Shown here in pieces: positions 17,224 through 26,503 of a DNA stretch of 64,000 bases. Within the stretch, counting starts at the first letter, position 1, and each line of letters begins with the position of its first letter. The stretch comes from CAZVWJ01 sp964631325. Lineage in GTDB: Bacteria; T1Sed10-126. The notes beneath the pieces are model-generated. The model was not told the origin of the DNA, made no database searches, and worked only from the letters and a program-made list of their open reading frames with translations. Location of the stretch: the NCBI GenBank assembly GCA_964631325.1, contig CAZVWJ010000003.1:1-64000 (forward strand), read 5' to 3'. Made by a program: the position numbers and the translations under genes.

Positions 17224-17370
17224 TGCAACAAAAAACAGTAACAATTGCCACTATATCCCCCCTCCCCTGGTGGGCGGGGACTAAGGGGAGGGGGAACGAT
17301 GACACGAGCAGTGTTCACCCCCACCTAACCTCCCCCATCAAGAGGGAGGAATGATGGAATGGTTGTTGCA
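17224..17370. repeat. Spacer repeat R2 between dnaA and dnaN
   Basis: Ends TGCAACAA (17224-17231) and TTGTTGCA (17363-17370) are inverted. The interior has CCTCCCCTGGTGGGCGGGG, AAGGGGAGGGGGAA and the complementary-sense CACCCCCACCTAACCTCCCC plus CATCAAGAGGGAGG. It sits in the proposed origin half between dnaA and dnaN. Confidence 0.65.
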
Positions 17371-17499
17371 TTTGATAGTTTAATTTTAGTTATTTAGTTT
17401 TTCATTTTTATCAGTATTCACAAAGATTTTAATTTTATTATTTTATTCTTCAGAGAAGTGAAAACAACTTAATTTTTTTACCAAATAATAGCTGGGTTT

Positions 17500-17749
17500 T
17501 TTGTAAATTTGATACCTTGACAACCTGTTAGGATATCTGTTGATATCTACTTGATAAATGTTAATAATTTTTGAAAAATTGAAATCATAAACAAAACTGT
17601 TATTTATCCACAAAATTTGTCATTAACTAATTAACAACAAATTTTCTGTAATTACGAGACTTAGAGAGTTTTTCCACAAATCCACAGGCTCTACTGTTAC
17701 TACTATTAATGTACTTATTAGAAGAAAATAGACATGGGAGGCCAGAAAA
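17500..17749. other. AT-rich second half of the putative origin, with DnaA boxes
   Basis: The 250 bp before dnaN are very AT-rich, with runs suited to duplex unwinding (around 17555-17600). A perfect TTATCCACA is at 17604-17612 and a one-mismatch TTTTCCACA at 17670-17678. Their orientation is opposite to the four boxes upstream of dnaA, so the two clusters face each other across the gene. Confidence 0.6.
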
Positions 17750-18859
17750 ATGAAATTTACTGCAACCAAAGCAAAACTTCAAGAAGCATTACAAACAATT
17801 AGCGGGGCAGTTAGTACAGGAAGTAGTTTGGACATCCTGGAACATGTTCTGTTGCAGGCAGAAGATAAGTTGAAATTAAAAGCAACTGATCTCGAGTTAT
17901 CCCTGGAAACCACAATTCCTGTTGAAATTTCAGAACCGGGTAGCCGTTCATTACCGGCCCAGAAATTTCAGAACTTAATTCAGGCTTTACCTTCCGCCGA
18001 TACGGAGATAAAATTTGAAACTGATGAAAAAAATATGAAAATATCAGTGGAAGAAACAAATGCTAATTTTCAATTACCTGCTCTCCCTGAAGATGAGTTT
18101 CCCTCGCTACCTGAACCGGAAAAGGAAGAACTGGGCTTCAATATTTTAACTAAAAATCTAATCACACTTTTAAAAAACAGCCACTTTGCCACTTCTCCTG
18201 ACAATACTCGAGGTTATTTAGGTGGAGTTCTTTTTGAACTTGATCAGGAGAATTTTTCAGTTATAGCCACCGATTCCCATCGAATGGCTTATCAACAAAC
18301 TAAATTAGAAAAATCTTCCGAGACTGAGGACTCCATACTTGTTCCGGTAAAAGCGGTCAGGGAATTAATAAAAATCATGCCGGAAAAAGATGAAGTCAAT
18401 GTTGTGAGTGACAAAAATTTGGTTGAATTTAGTTTTGAAAATACGCGGGTAATTTCTCGATTAATTGATGAGGATTTTCCTGATTACAAGCGAGTAATTC
18501 CTGAAGACTATGAACACCGGGTTCAGCTAAATACAGCCCGAGTACTCGATGCCGTAAAAAGGGTAACTTTGCTGGCCGATGAGAAAACAAAGCGACTTAT
18601 GCTTGAGTTTAAACCTGATGAGCTAATTATTAAAACCGAAGATGCAGAAGAGGGAGCAGGAGAAGAGAGGATTAAAATCGATTACAAGGATGAAGAAATT
18701 TCCATTGCTTTTAACGGGGAATACTTAGCCGATGTGTTAAAACACGTTCGTGACGAAGAAATTTATCTAGATCTAATTTCGGCTGATAGCCCTGGAACTT
18801 TCCGGCCACTGCAAAACGGCGATTACCTGTATATAGTAATGCCGATGCGGCTTACCTGA
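17750..18859 (+). CDS. dnaN: DNA polymerase III beta sliding clamp
   Basis: Forms the dimeric ring that tethers polymerase III to DNA. The 369 residues make three similar subdomains. Recognisable stretches are 'MKFTATKAKLQEALQTISGA' at the start, 'LKATDLELSLETTIP', 'VIATDSHRMAYQ', 'RLIDEDFPDYKRVIP' and the C-terminal 'YLYIVMPMRLT', which forms part of the protein-binding cleft. GGGAGG precedes the ATG. recF follows after 17 bp, the standard order. Confidence 0.97.
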   Translation: MKFTATKAKLQEALQTISGAVSTGSSLDILEHVLLQAEDKLKLKATDLELSLETTIPVEISEPGSRSLPAQKFQNLIQALPSADTEIKFETDEKNMKISVEETNANFQLPALPEDEFPSLPEPEKEELGFNILTKNLITLLKNSHFATSPDNTRGYLGGVLFELDQENFSVIATDSHRMAYQQTKLEKSSETEDSILVPVKAVRELIKIMPEKDEVNVVSDKNLVEFSFENTRVISRLIDEDFPDYKRVIPEDYEHRVQLNTARVLDAVKRVTLLADEKTKRLMLEFKPDELIIKTEDAEEGAGEERIKIDYKDEEISIAFNGEYLADVLKHVRDEEIYLDLISADSPGTFRPLQNGDYLYIVMPMRLT

Positions 18860-18876
18860 ATTTTACGATAGTTTAA

Positions 18877-19962
18877 GTGTGTCTGGAAAAACTTTACCTC
18901 TCACAATTTCGTAACCATCCATACAGGGAATTTAATTTCACTCCGGAAATAAATTTTATCACCGGCCCAAACGGAAGTGGAAAAACTTCTATCCTGGAAG
19001 CAATTAGATATCTTTCCTTTGGTCGCAGCTATCGTTCCCGTTACGACAAAGAAGCCATCAGTTGGAATTCTAAGCGGTTTGTCATCAGGGGGGAGCTGCG
19101 GGACAGAAATGCAGAAAATATTGCTTTGAAATACAATCAGGCCCCTTCAGGAGGATCAAAAAAACAAGTGTACGTTGACGGGGAGCAACTTCAACGACTT
19201 TCCCAGTTGCATGGGATCTTTTCTACGGTTTTGCATCATCCGGCTCAATTAACCCTGTTAACCGGTCCGCCCGGCCAAAGACGGCAATTTGCTGATTATC
19301 TTCTGGGTCAGACAGAAACTGATTATATTTCTATGCTAAAGGAATATAGTAGATCGTTAAAACAACGTAACTCCTTGTTAAAACAGCCAGCACCGGACGA
19401 GCTATTGCTTGATAAGTATGAACAAAATATGGCAGCAGCGGCGCAAAAAATTGTTTTAGCCCGTAAATCACTGCTAAGTCGGCTGGGCAAGTTATTTAGA
19501 GAAGAGATAGAAACGATAGGGGAAAATCTTGTAGCCGATCTTGAAATCGTTTACAAACCAGATCTTGAGCTGGAAGAATCGATTAAGGACCAATTTGAAC
19601 AAAAAAGGGATGAAGATCAAAAAAGGGGTTATACTACTCTTGGAGTACATCGGGACAACTGGGAACTTCAAAAAAAAGACGGGCGTAAACTGGAGGAATT
19701 TTCATCCCGGGGAGAACAAAAGTTAATCTTGACTGCTTTGAAATTCGCAGAGGCGGAGTATATACTGGAGAAAAGTGAAAAAAAGCCAACTTTTTTGCTG
19801 GACGACTTCAGGGCGGAGCTGGATCAACAGCACCGGGGATTAATCGTAGACAGAGTTAATGAATTAGGCTTCCAATTTATCAGTACCACTGTAGAAGTTC
19901 CCGAGGAGAGAGAATATTATAAAGTAATAGAATTGACGGGGGTAAAAAACAATGGCGGATAA
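18877..19962 (+). CDS. recF: DNA replication and repair protein RecF
   Basis: SMC-like ATPase that helps RecO and RecR load RecA at gapped DNA. The 361 residues start at GTG 18877 with 'MCLEKLYLSQFRNHPYREFNF'; Walker A is 'GPNGSGKTS' (about residues 31-39), the signature region is 'EEFSSRGEQKLILTAL' and Walker B is 'PTFLLDDFRAELD'. recR, which encodes its partner, is 900 bp away on the opposite strand. The end overlaps the DUF721 gene by 11 bp. Confidence 0.95.
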   Translation: MCLEKLYLSQFRNHPYREFNFTPEINFITGPNGSGKTSILEAIRYLSFGRSYRSRYDKEAISWNSKRFVIRGELRDRNAENIALKYNQAPSGGSKKQVYVDGEQLQRLSQLHGIFSTVLHHPAQLTLLTGPPGQRRQFADYLLGQTETDYISMLKEYSRSLKQRNSLLKQPAPDELLLDKYEQNMAAAAQKIVLARKSLLSRLGKLFREEIETIGENLVADLEIVYKPDLELEESIKDQFEQKRDEDQKRGYTTLGVHRDNWELQKKDGRKLEEFSSRGEQKLILTALKFAEAEYILEKSEKKPTFLLDDFRAELDQQHRGLIVDRVNELGFQFISTTVEVPEEREYYKVIELTGVKNNGG

Positions 19963-20233
19963 AATTGGTGACGTAATTGATTCTTTGTTAAAAGAAAAAG
20001 GAATGAAGCAAGAAGTTGATCGAGTTCGCTTAGAGGAAAACTGGGAAAATATAGTTGGTAATCTATTGGCCTGTCATCTTACGGTGGTTAAGTGCGAGGA
20101 CAAGCGGCTGGTGTTAAAGGCCGGGGATCCGGGTTGGAGTCAGCAGGCGCAACTTATGAAAAGCGAAATAAAGCAGGCAATAAATAATTATTTTGACTAT
20201 CAACTGGTAGAAAAAATACGGATAGTGAACTAA
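19952..20233 (+). CDS. DUF721 (DciA-like) protein
   Basis: A 93-residue DUF721 protein: 'LEENWENIVGNLLACHLTVV' and 'RLVLKAGDPGWSQQAQLMKS' are the family core. Some DUF721 members (DciA) load the replicative helicase in bacteria lacking DnaC/DnaI, and genes of this family commonly follow recF. The role here is inferred from family and place. It overlaps recF by 11 bp. gyrB, usually next in this cluster, is absent; the gene converges on the comEA-like gene with only 11 bp between stops. Confidence 0.85.
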   Translation: MADKIGDVIDSLLKEKGMKQEVDRVRLEENWENIVGNLLACHLTVVKCEDKRLVLKAGDPGWSQQAQLMKSEIKQAINNYFDYQLVEKIRIVN

Positions 20234-20244
20234 TTGGGGTACAA

Positions 20245-20841
20245 TTAACGAACGGTAATCAAGGGTTTTATCTGCTCTAATTTACCTTCTCCGATGCCGC
20301 GGATTCTGGTAACATCTGATTTCTGAAGAAAAGGGCCTTCTTCCTTCCTGTTTTTTACAATGCGGTTAGCGAGAATTTTACCTATACCCGGCAAAAACAT
20401 TATTTTTTCAGCCGGAGCCCGGTTAATGTTTGTTAAATCTGAATTCCTATTTCCCGGTTTTAATTTACGGAAGGTGATTAAATCCTTATTAGTTAGCGGT
20501 TTATCTCCCTGCTTAACTTCAGATAAAGCCTGTCTGGAGGGAAGATTGAGTGTAAGATTGTTGTATAATTTTTGTTGCCAGGGAATCCCCCGGATTAAAG
20601 CACCCTTTTTAACTCCGCCGGCTTTTTTTATTAGATCAATTACCCGGCTGTCAGCCGAGAGATGATATATCCCCGGTTTTCTGACGCCCGAACCTAAAAT
20701 TTTCGTCTTGACAAGTTTATTCCGGGTCTGTTTGCCCGGGGAGGTATGGTAATTTATAGTGGAACGATGGATGTCAGTAGGAATTGGAGGACGCTGAATG
20801 TAAGTCAGCCCGGCGCCAAAAAGAAAAAAACAGAACATCAA
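20245..20841 (-). CDS. ComEA-like DNA-binding protein
   Basis: A 198-residue protein with an N-terminal membrane anchor (about residues 2-14), an SLBB-type domain ('VRKPGIYHLSADSRVIDLIK' through 'DLITFRKL'), and a C-terminal helix-hairpin-helix pair ('INRAPAEKIMFLPGIGKILA', 'ITRIRGIGEGKLEQIKPLI'-like). This is the ComEA layout: periplasmic double-stranded DNA binding for natural uptake. Start codons are poor (TTG 20841 or ATG 20838) with no clear ribosome-binding site, and the gene lies 30 bp behind recR, suggesting coupling. ComEC is not in the window, so competence is not established. Confidence 0.8.
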   Translation of the reverse strand: MMFCFFLFGAGLTYIQRPPIPTDIHRSTINYHTSPGKQTRNKLVKTKILGSGVRKPGIYHLSADSRVIDLIKKAGGVKKGALIRGIPWQQKLYNNLTLNLPSRQALSEVKQGDKPLTNKDLITFRKLKPGNRNSDLTNINRAPAEKIMFLPGIGKILANRIVKNRKEEGPFLQKSDVTRIRGIGEGKLEQIKPLITVR

Positions 20842-20871
20842 CAGGACAAGGCGGCCGTTAGAAGTCAGGTT

Positions 20872-21480
20872 TCATTCTTCCTCCCGGTCAAGGTCTATTC
20901 GATTTTCAAACGCCTTGCTGAGCGTCATTCGGTCGGCGTATTCAAGGTCACTGCCCACAGGAAGTCCGTAGCCGAGATGAGTTAATTTAACCTCGTAAGG
21001 AGCAAGCTTATCCTGGAGATAATTCATCGTTACTTCTCCTTCGTTGGTGGGATTGAAGGCAAAAATTATCTCCTCAATATTTTCTTTCTCCCCCTTGACA
21101 CGTTGGAGCAGGTTCTTGATTGTAAGCTGTTCGGGGCCGATTCCTTCCAGGGGAGAAATGAGTCCCCGGAGAACATGGTAACGGCCGGAGAAGTCACCGG
21201 TATTTTCCAGAGTAAAAATTGCCTGGGGCTGGCCGACTACGCAAATCCGGCCCGAAGTTCTTTCCGGATCCTGGCAGATCTTACAGAGTTCTCCTTCGGC
21301 GAGTCCAAAACAGCGGGAACAATAATCTAACTGTGACTTAGCAATCTGAAGGGATTCAGTTAATTTATCGACTTCGCTATCAGCTATGGAAAGTAAGTGA
21401 AAAACAAGCCGCCGCGCTGATTTTTTACCGATTCCGGGAAGCCGGCTGAGGTGATCAACAGCGTTTTTAAAAGCCTCCAT
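20872..21480 (-). CDS. recR: Recombination mediator RecR
   Basis: RecFOR component that forms a ring clamp on DNA. The 202 residues contain the N-terminal HhH ('LSRLPGIGKKSARRLVFHLL'), a four-cysteine zinc finger (CSRCFGLAEGELCKIC, residues about 54-69), and the TOPRIM domain ('ICVVGQPQAIFTLENT' ... 'THLGYGLPVGSDLEYADRMT'). In many genomes recR follows ybaB; here ybaB is 7 kb away beside dnaX and recR pairs with comEA. The start ATG at 21480 is conserved in position. Confidence 0.95.
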   Translation of the reverse strand: MEAFKNAVDHLSRLPGIGKKSARRLVFHLLSIADSEVDKLTESLQIAKSQLDYCSRCFGLAEGELCKICQDPERTSGRICVVGQPQAIFTLENTGDFSGRYHVLRGLISPLEGIGPEQLTIKNLLQRVKGEKENIEEIIFAFNPTNEGEVTMNYLQDKLAPYEVKLTHLGYGLPVGSDLEYADRMTLSKAFENRIDLDREEE

Positions 21481-21592
21481 GAAAATTCACCCGTTGTTAG
21501 TTAGGCCTTTTTAGTGTGAAAATAATAGTTGTTACAGCGAGTTCGATAATATAAAGTTTAACATAGAAATACAAGAAATACGGGAGCCAAAA

Positions 21593-22486
21593 ATGCAAAC
21601 TAAATTTCGGGCAATAGTGAAAATAATCAGGCCGAGAAGCTGGTTGAAGAATTTTATTATATTTGCCGCCCTCCTGTTTGCCAATCGCTGGCATGATTTT
21701 AATTACCTGTTGAGCAGTCTTTTAATTTTTTCGGGATTTTGTTTTTTGGCTAGTGCTGTGTATGTTTTGAATGACTGGTTTGATCGTAAAAAGGACCGTA
21801 AACATCCCCGGAAGTCTTCTCGTCCCCTGGCCAGTGGTGAGTTATCTCCCGGGGTTGCTTTTAGCCTTACTGTGGTTTTAATTCTATTTGCCGGTGGATG
21901 TATTTACTTAATTCCTTTAGCTACAAAAAAAATAGTACTGGAAATTTTTGTAGTATATTTTTGTATAATGATGGCTTATAACTCTGGCTTAAAAAACATT
22001 TTTGGCCTGGATATCTTGATTGTGGCCTCCGGTTACATGCTCCGGGCCCTGGCAGGAGGCTGGGGAATCGGAGTTCCGGTAACAGCGTGGTTTAAATTGA
22101 GCATTTTCTTTCTCTGTTTGTTATTAATTACCGGAAAAAGGAGGGCCGAACTGGTTGCGATAGAAAATAGAATAAAGGAGACCCGACCAATTCTCGATCA
22201 CTATTCAGAATTTTTGTTGGACCGACTGATTGTGATCAGTGCCGCGGCTGCCCTGATAACTTATTCGTTGTATGCGGTAGTGGGCGGAGGAAGAGATATA
22301 TCTGGTCGGTGGATGCCGTATTCTATCTTGTTTGTGGTCTATGGGTTAATGCGCTATTTTTATTTGATCTACCAAAAAGACAGGGGAGAGAAGCCGGAGA
22401 ATCTTTTTCTGCAGGATTTCCCCTTACAGCTCTGCATAAGTGGTTGGGTAATTTACATTTTATTACTTTTTATGGTTACTGGTTAA
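21593..22486 (+). CDS. UbiA-family prenyltransferase, decaprenyl-phosphate phosphoribosyltransferase-like
   Basis: A 297-residue integral membrane protein with about eight to nine helices. The Asp-rich motif 1 is 'NDWFDRKKDRKHPRKSSRPL' (NDxxxDxxxD) and a second motif lies near 'DILIVASGYMLRALAGG'. The HPRKSxRPLASG sequence and the 'RPRSWLKNFIIFAALLFA' N-terminus are closest to the DPPR synthase branch, which transfers phosphoribose to polyprenyl phosphate for arabinose-type sugars, rather than to quinone UbiA. Substrate is inferred. It is a single gene between recR and mnmE. Confidence 0.8.
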   Translation: MQTKFRAIVKIIRPRSWLKNFIIFAALLFANRWHDFNYLLSSLLIFSGFCFLASAVYVLNDWFDRKKDRKHPRKSSRPLASGELSPGVAFSLTVVLILFAGGCIYLIPLATKKIVLEIFVVYFCIMMAYNSGLKNIFGLDILIVASGYMLRALAGGWGIGVPVTAWFKLSIFFLCLLLITGKRRAELVAIENRIKETRPILDHYSEFLLDRLIVISAAAALITYSLYAVVGGGRDISGRWMPYSILFVVYGLMRYFYLIYQKDRGEKPENLFLQDFPLQLCISGWVIYILLLFMVTG

Positions 22487-22501
22487 GCCAGTGTGGCAGG
22501 G

Positions 22502-23884
22502 CTATTTACCAATACAGAAATTAGAGAAAATTTGATCGAGTACAGTATCGGTGGTTATCTCGCCCGTAATTTTATTCATCTCTTCAGCGGCCAGTCGTAA
22601 ATCTTCCGCAATCAGAGCGGGCTCATCACCTTCAGATATTTTTTGCAGGGCTTGAGCAAGGAATTTCCGAACCCGTTTGAGGGCCTGTAAATGACGAGTT
22701 TGAGTAACTAGCGGATTTATTGTCTCCACTTTTTCACCGCTGATCTTTTCTACTATTTTTTTCTCTAATTTTTCTATCCCTTTGTTTTCTTTCACGCTGA
22801 CCCGGCACTTGACTTTTTTACCGAGGGCGCTGACTACGGCTGAATCCGTAATTTGACCGGGCAAGTCGATTTTATTCACGGCAATGAGAAAAGGAGTTTT
22901 GGCCCGGTCGAGCAGTTTTTTTATATGTAAATCTTCCTCAGTCAGGGAGGTTTGAGCATCGAGAAGAAAAAGGGCCAAATCGGCGTTTTTAATGGCTGTT
23001 TCGCTGCGTTCAACCCCCTGGGCTTCTATTTCAGCCGGCGATTGATGAATTCCTGCAGTATCGTGGAGAGTAATAGGAATTCCATTCAGGGTAATTTCTT
23101 CGCGAAGAGTATCCCGGGTGGTCCCGGGCTGGGCGGTAACTATGGCCCGATCTTTTTTCAGTAGCAAATTAAAAACGCTTGATTTACCGACGTTGGGGCG
23201 TCCAACGATTGCAAGCTGGCAGCCACTGGTCAGCAGTTCACCTATTTTTCCCTCTTTAACTAGCTTTTCGACCCGGTTGAGAGCCTTCTCTAAAGAGTTC
23301 GCTAAATCCCGCTCAGAAAGATTTGTGATGCTGTCCTGGTCGCTGAAATCCAGGTTTGCCTCGACCTCTGCCCGAGCATTAATAATTGTATTTCTGAGTT
23401 GTTCAACAACTTTTGAGAGTTCGCCCGTTAGCTGACGGGCCGAGGATTTCAAAGCGGCTTCTGAGCGGGCAGAAATTAATTCACCGACGGCTGAAGCCTC
23501 TGCGAGGTCTAATTTTCCGTTGGTGAAGGCTCGTCGAGTAAATTCTCCCGGTTCAGCAAGTCTAACTTCAGGCTGATCAAGTAGTGCTGAAAGCAATTCT
23601 TGCAGGAGCAGGGGACTACCGTGGCAGGAGCATTCGATTACATCCTCGCCGGTATAAGAGTTGGGAGCGGGGAAGTAAGTAACCAGCCCCTGGTCAATGA
23701 CCTGGTTATCAGTGGGGAGACGGTAATTGCAGAGCTGAGCTTTGCGAGGTTCAAGTTGATCCGGTGTAATTTCAACCAGGGGTTGGAGTCCTTCTGCAGC
23801 CCGGGGGCCGCTTAGCCGGATGATCCCGATACCTCCTTCACCCGGGGGAGTGGCAATAGCGGCAATAGTTTCAGCCGGACCCAT
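22502..23884 (-). CDS. mnmE: tRNA modification GTPase MnmE
   Basis: With MnmG it makes the 5-substituted U34 in several tRNAs. The 460 residues comprise the formyl-THF-binding domain (1-120; 'TIAAIATPPGEGGIGIIRLS'), a helical domain, and an embedded G domain with G1 'GRPNVGKSSVF', G3 'DTAGI' and G4 'NKID'. The C-terminal Cys motif is 'FCIGK'. All motifs are intact. It follows khpB by 3 bp in the rnpA-yidC-khpB-mnmE order known from many bacteria; mnmG does not follow, and a convergent UbiA gene takes its place. Confidence 0.97.
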   Translation of the reverse strand: MGPAETIAAIATPPGEGGIGIIRLSGPRAAEGLQPLVEITPDQLEPRKAQLCNYRLPTDNQVIDQGLVTYFPAPNSYTGEDVIECSCHGSPLLLQELLSALLDQPEVRLAEPGEFTRRAFTNGKLDLAEASAVGELISARSEAALKSSARQLTGELSKVVEQLRNTIINARAEVEANLDFSDQDSITNLSERDLANSLEKALNRVEKLVKEGKIGELLTSGCQLAIVGRPNVGKSSVFNLLLKKDRAIVTAQPGTTRDTLREEITLNGIPITLHDTAGIHQSPAEIEAQGVERSETAIKNADLALFLLDAQTSLTEEDLHIKKLLDRAKTPFLIAVNKIDLPGQITDSAVVSALGKKVKCRVSVKENKGIEKLEKKIVEKISGEKVETINPLVTQTRHLQALKRVRKFLAQALQKISEGDEPALIAEDLRLAAEEMNKITGEITTDTVLDQIFSNFCIGK

Positions 23885-23887
23885 TGG

Positions 23888-24526
23888 TTAACTCTCCCCG
23901 GCGGGGACCAATTCAATCCGACGGCGAAGTCCTTCCCCGATCACCTGGCTGTTAACCCCGTTAATCTGTTCTACCGTTTCAAGAACGATTTTTCGTTCCT
24001 CCTTGATCATCGGGTCAAGTTCTACTTCTTCTCCGGTTTCAATTACTTCCTGACCATAATAACGGGTGGAACGGATTAATTCCTGCCGTCTTCTCTTCCG
24101 ATATCCTTCACTGTCAAGAATAACATTGACTGATTCTTCACTGTATTCATTTAGCTGTTGTTCGACCAGGGATTGAATTGAGTTTATTGTTTTGCCGTCA
24201 GGACCAATCAGTTTTTCAGTGGGTTCTTTCGTTTTTATAAGTCCCCGGTAGGACGTTTCATCTATTTCTATTTCGAGAGAATAATCCTTTAGATCCAGAA
24301 GATCCAGTAAATTTTTTAATTGCCTTCGCATGAGATTTTCCAGGTCTGGTCCTTCGGCGATCATTTTGACCCGGGCATTGCGGGCATTTTGATTGAATAA
24401 TCCGGGCTGTTCCTCCTGGATTATTTCAATTTCGACCTGTTCTCGCTCCTGGCCCAGACGGTTAAGTCCCTTCTCGATTGCTTTTTCAGCCGATTTAGCT
24501 TCAACGATTATTTGTTGTTGAGACAT
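23888..24526 (-). CDS. khpB: RNA-binding protein KhpB (Jag/SpoIIIJ-associated)
   Basis: A 212-residue protein with Jag_N (about 1-50; 'IIVEAKSAEKAIEKGLNRLG'), a KH domain (about 75-150, GxxG as 'LIGPDGKTINSIQSL') and a C-terminal R3H domain ('GEGLRRRIELVPAGES' region after 'MIKEERKIVLETVEQIN'). Family members bind RNA and influence cell division and envelope synthesis. It sits between yidC and mnmE, its usual place. Confidence 0.92.
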   Translation of the reverse strand: MSQQQIIVEAKSAEKAIEKGLNRLGQEREQVEIEIIQEEQPGLFNQNARNARVKMIAEGPDLENLMRRQLKNLLDLLDLKDYSLEIEIDETSYRGLIKTKEPTEKLIGPDGKTINSIQSLVEQQLNEYSEESVNVILDSEGYRKRRRQELIRSTRYYGQEVIETGEEVELDPMIKEERKIVLETVEQINGVNSQVIGEGLRRRIELVPAGES

Positions 24527-24550
24527 AACTAATTAAGCGCTCCAATAAGG

Positions 24551-26254
24551 TTAAGATTCAAGGGATTTATTTATCAACCAGTATTGAATGAGAGTAGCAC
24601 CTGAGTTTGTCATCCAGTAGAGAACCAGGCCGGCCGGGAACCGCATAAAAATAAATACAAAGACAACCGGCATCACATAGACCATAGTTTTTTGCTGACC
24701 CATAACTTCTCCACCCGAGGAAGCTGTTGTATACCACTGCTGTGCGAACATCAGAATCCCCATCAGCACAGGGAGGATATAGTAGGGATCTTTGGCGGAA
24801 AGATCGGTAATCCAGAGGCAGAAGGGAGCACCGCGAAGTTCAATGCTGTATTGCAAGGTTCGGTAGAGGGAAATAAAGATAGGTAGTTGGAGAAGCATAG
24901 GGAGACAACCACCAAGGGGATTTAAATTTTCCTCCTGGTAAAGTTCCATCATCTTTTGATTTAATTTCTCTTTGTCATCCTCGTATTTATCCTGTAGTTC
25001 CTGTATTTTTGGCTGGAGCTCTTTCATTTGCTGCATGTTGCTGAGTCCCTTTTTAGTCAGGGGATAGAGAATAATTTTTATCCCGATGCTCAGTAAAATT
25101 ATAGCTATTCCGTAGTTGGGTATTGCAGCGTAAATGTAATTTAGTCCCTTAAGAAGGGGGAGACTCAAGATGGTAAACCAGCCGTAATTCAGAGTTGATT
25201 CCAGTCCGTTTTTGATATTTTGTAGTTTGTAATATTTTTTTGGCCCCAGGTAAAGTTCAAATTCGTAGGATTTGGTTTCCCGGGCTGAGAGATTTAAAGG
25301 GGCAAAGCCACCCCAGGCCGTAAAACCACTTTTATTCTCCTTTCTTTTGTCGAGATAAAGTATGTGAAAAGGAGTCCGGGGAACTACAGCGGCAATAAAA
25401 TAACGGTTTGAAACGCCCAGCCAGTCCACGGGTCCCCGGCTAAACTTGTAGGTTTTGTTATTGTCACCTGCTCCAAATAAAGCCCAGAAACCTCCGCCGT
25501 CTTCAGTTGAATAATACTGCATTTCACCGTCTTTACCGTAGTAGAGATAAACTTTGTCGAACCGAGATTTTTTCTTCCGGGCGCGGCCAAAACCCGGACC
25601 CCAGCGTAAAGCCAGACTGCCCTGCCCCTGACGGCCGGTGGGGAAATCCAGTCCATCCAGGGAAAGTGCTTTATTTCCGGTATTTTTTAGTTTTACAGTC
25701 AGGCGGAGGCGATATTGTTTTTCAGGCTGAAGCCGGTAAATTTTTTGAATGATTAGATTATCATTCAACTTATGTTGAAAAATATATGTGTTTTCATCTT
25801 TGGAGTTAAGCTGTTTATATTTAACTCCGGAAAGAGACAGACCCGGAAAAGAACTCTCCAGTCGTAGTCCTCCTCCTGTGTCATTAACAAGGTTAAATTT
25901 TGTTTGTCTATCTTCAACCAGGTTGTATTTTTGTAATTTAACTGAGGCCAGTTCAGCGCCCCGCCGGCTGAAGTAACCTCTTATATATTCAGTGGAAAAA
26001 GGAACGGTCCCGGCGTCGTCAGCCAGTTCTGACGGAGAATTAAATTTTTCTGCTGATTTCCCGGTTTTTTTGTCCGTTGAGCTTGTTACCTTAGTTTTTT
26101 GAGCTTCAAAATTTTCGGACGAAGTATCGCTGTTGTTTTTTGATTGAGTTGAAACCTTTTTTTTAGCCGGTGGTTTTTCAGGACGGTTGAAATGCGAAAA
26201 AACTATTACTACCAGCATGGATAAAGCCAGCGCTAAAAACATTCTTTTTTTCAC
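24551..26254 (-). CDS. yidC: Membrane protein insertase YidC (Gram-negative type)
   Basis: Inserts proteins into the inner membrane with or without SecYEG. The 567 residues have a first membrane helix (6-22), a polar linker, a large periplasmic beta-domain (about 80-350) and the conserved insertase core ('YAAIPNYGIAIILLSIGIKI', 'LPMLLQLPIFISLYRTL', 'PVLMGILMFAQQW'). The large P1 domain is the diderm form; Bacillus-type YidC lacks it. Start ATG 26254 has a GGAGGT-type site upstream. Confidence 0.96.
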   Translation of the reverse strand: MKKRMFLALALSMLVVIVFSHFNRPEKPPAKKKVSTQSKNNSDTSSENFEAQKTKVTSSTDKKTGKSAEKFNSPSELADDAGTVPFSTEYIRGYFSRRGAELASVKLQKYNLVEDRQTKFNLVNDTGGGLRLESSFPGLSLSGVKYKQLNSKDENTYIFQHKLNDNLIIQKIYRLQPEKQYRLRLTVKLKNTGNKALSLDGLDFPTGRQGQGSLALRWGPGFGRARKKKSRFDKVYLYYGKDGEMQYYSTEDGGGFWALFGAGDNNKTYKFSRGPVDWLGVSNRYFIAAVVPRTPFHILYLDKRKENKSGFTAWGGFAPLNLSARETKSYEFELYLGPKKYYKLQNIKNGLESTLNYGWFTILSLPLLKGLNYIYAAIPNYGIAIILLSIGIKIILYPLTKKGLSNMQQMKELQPKIQELQDKYEDDKEKLNQKMMELYQEENLNPLGGCLPMLLQLPIFISLYRTLQYSIELRGAPFCLWITDLSAKDPYYILPVLMGILMFAQQWYTTASSGGEVMGQQKTMVYVMPVVFVFIFMRFPAGLVLYWMTNSGATLIQYWLINKSLES

Positions 26255-26277
26255 GATTTTACCTCCGATTTTTCTCC

Positions 26278-26373
26278 TTTAAAATTTCGTAACTGCTCAC
26301 CTAATCTTTTCCCCCCTCTCTCTGACTCTCTCCCACCAGGGGAGAGAGGATAGGTGAGTAATTTTAAAATTTC
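26278..26373. repeat. Spacer repeat R3 upstream of yidC
   Basis: Inverted blocks CTCACCTA (26296-26303) and TAGGTGAG (26351-26358), plus flanking AT-rich arms around AAAATT, enclose the family core (CCCTCTCTCTGACTCTCTCC, CACCAGGGGAGAGAGGAT). Confidence 0.6.
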
Positions 26374-26503
26374 AAATACAAACCAATAGTGTATAGTGTA
26401 AAAGTGTCCACGACAAATGATAACCAGATTAAACATTGTTTCTGTTTGACAAAAGATATTATTTAGACCCGGTAGGATAATTGAAAGTCGGGAAGGAATC
26501 AGG

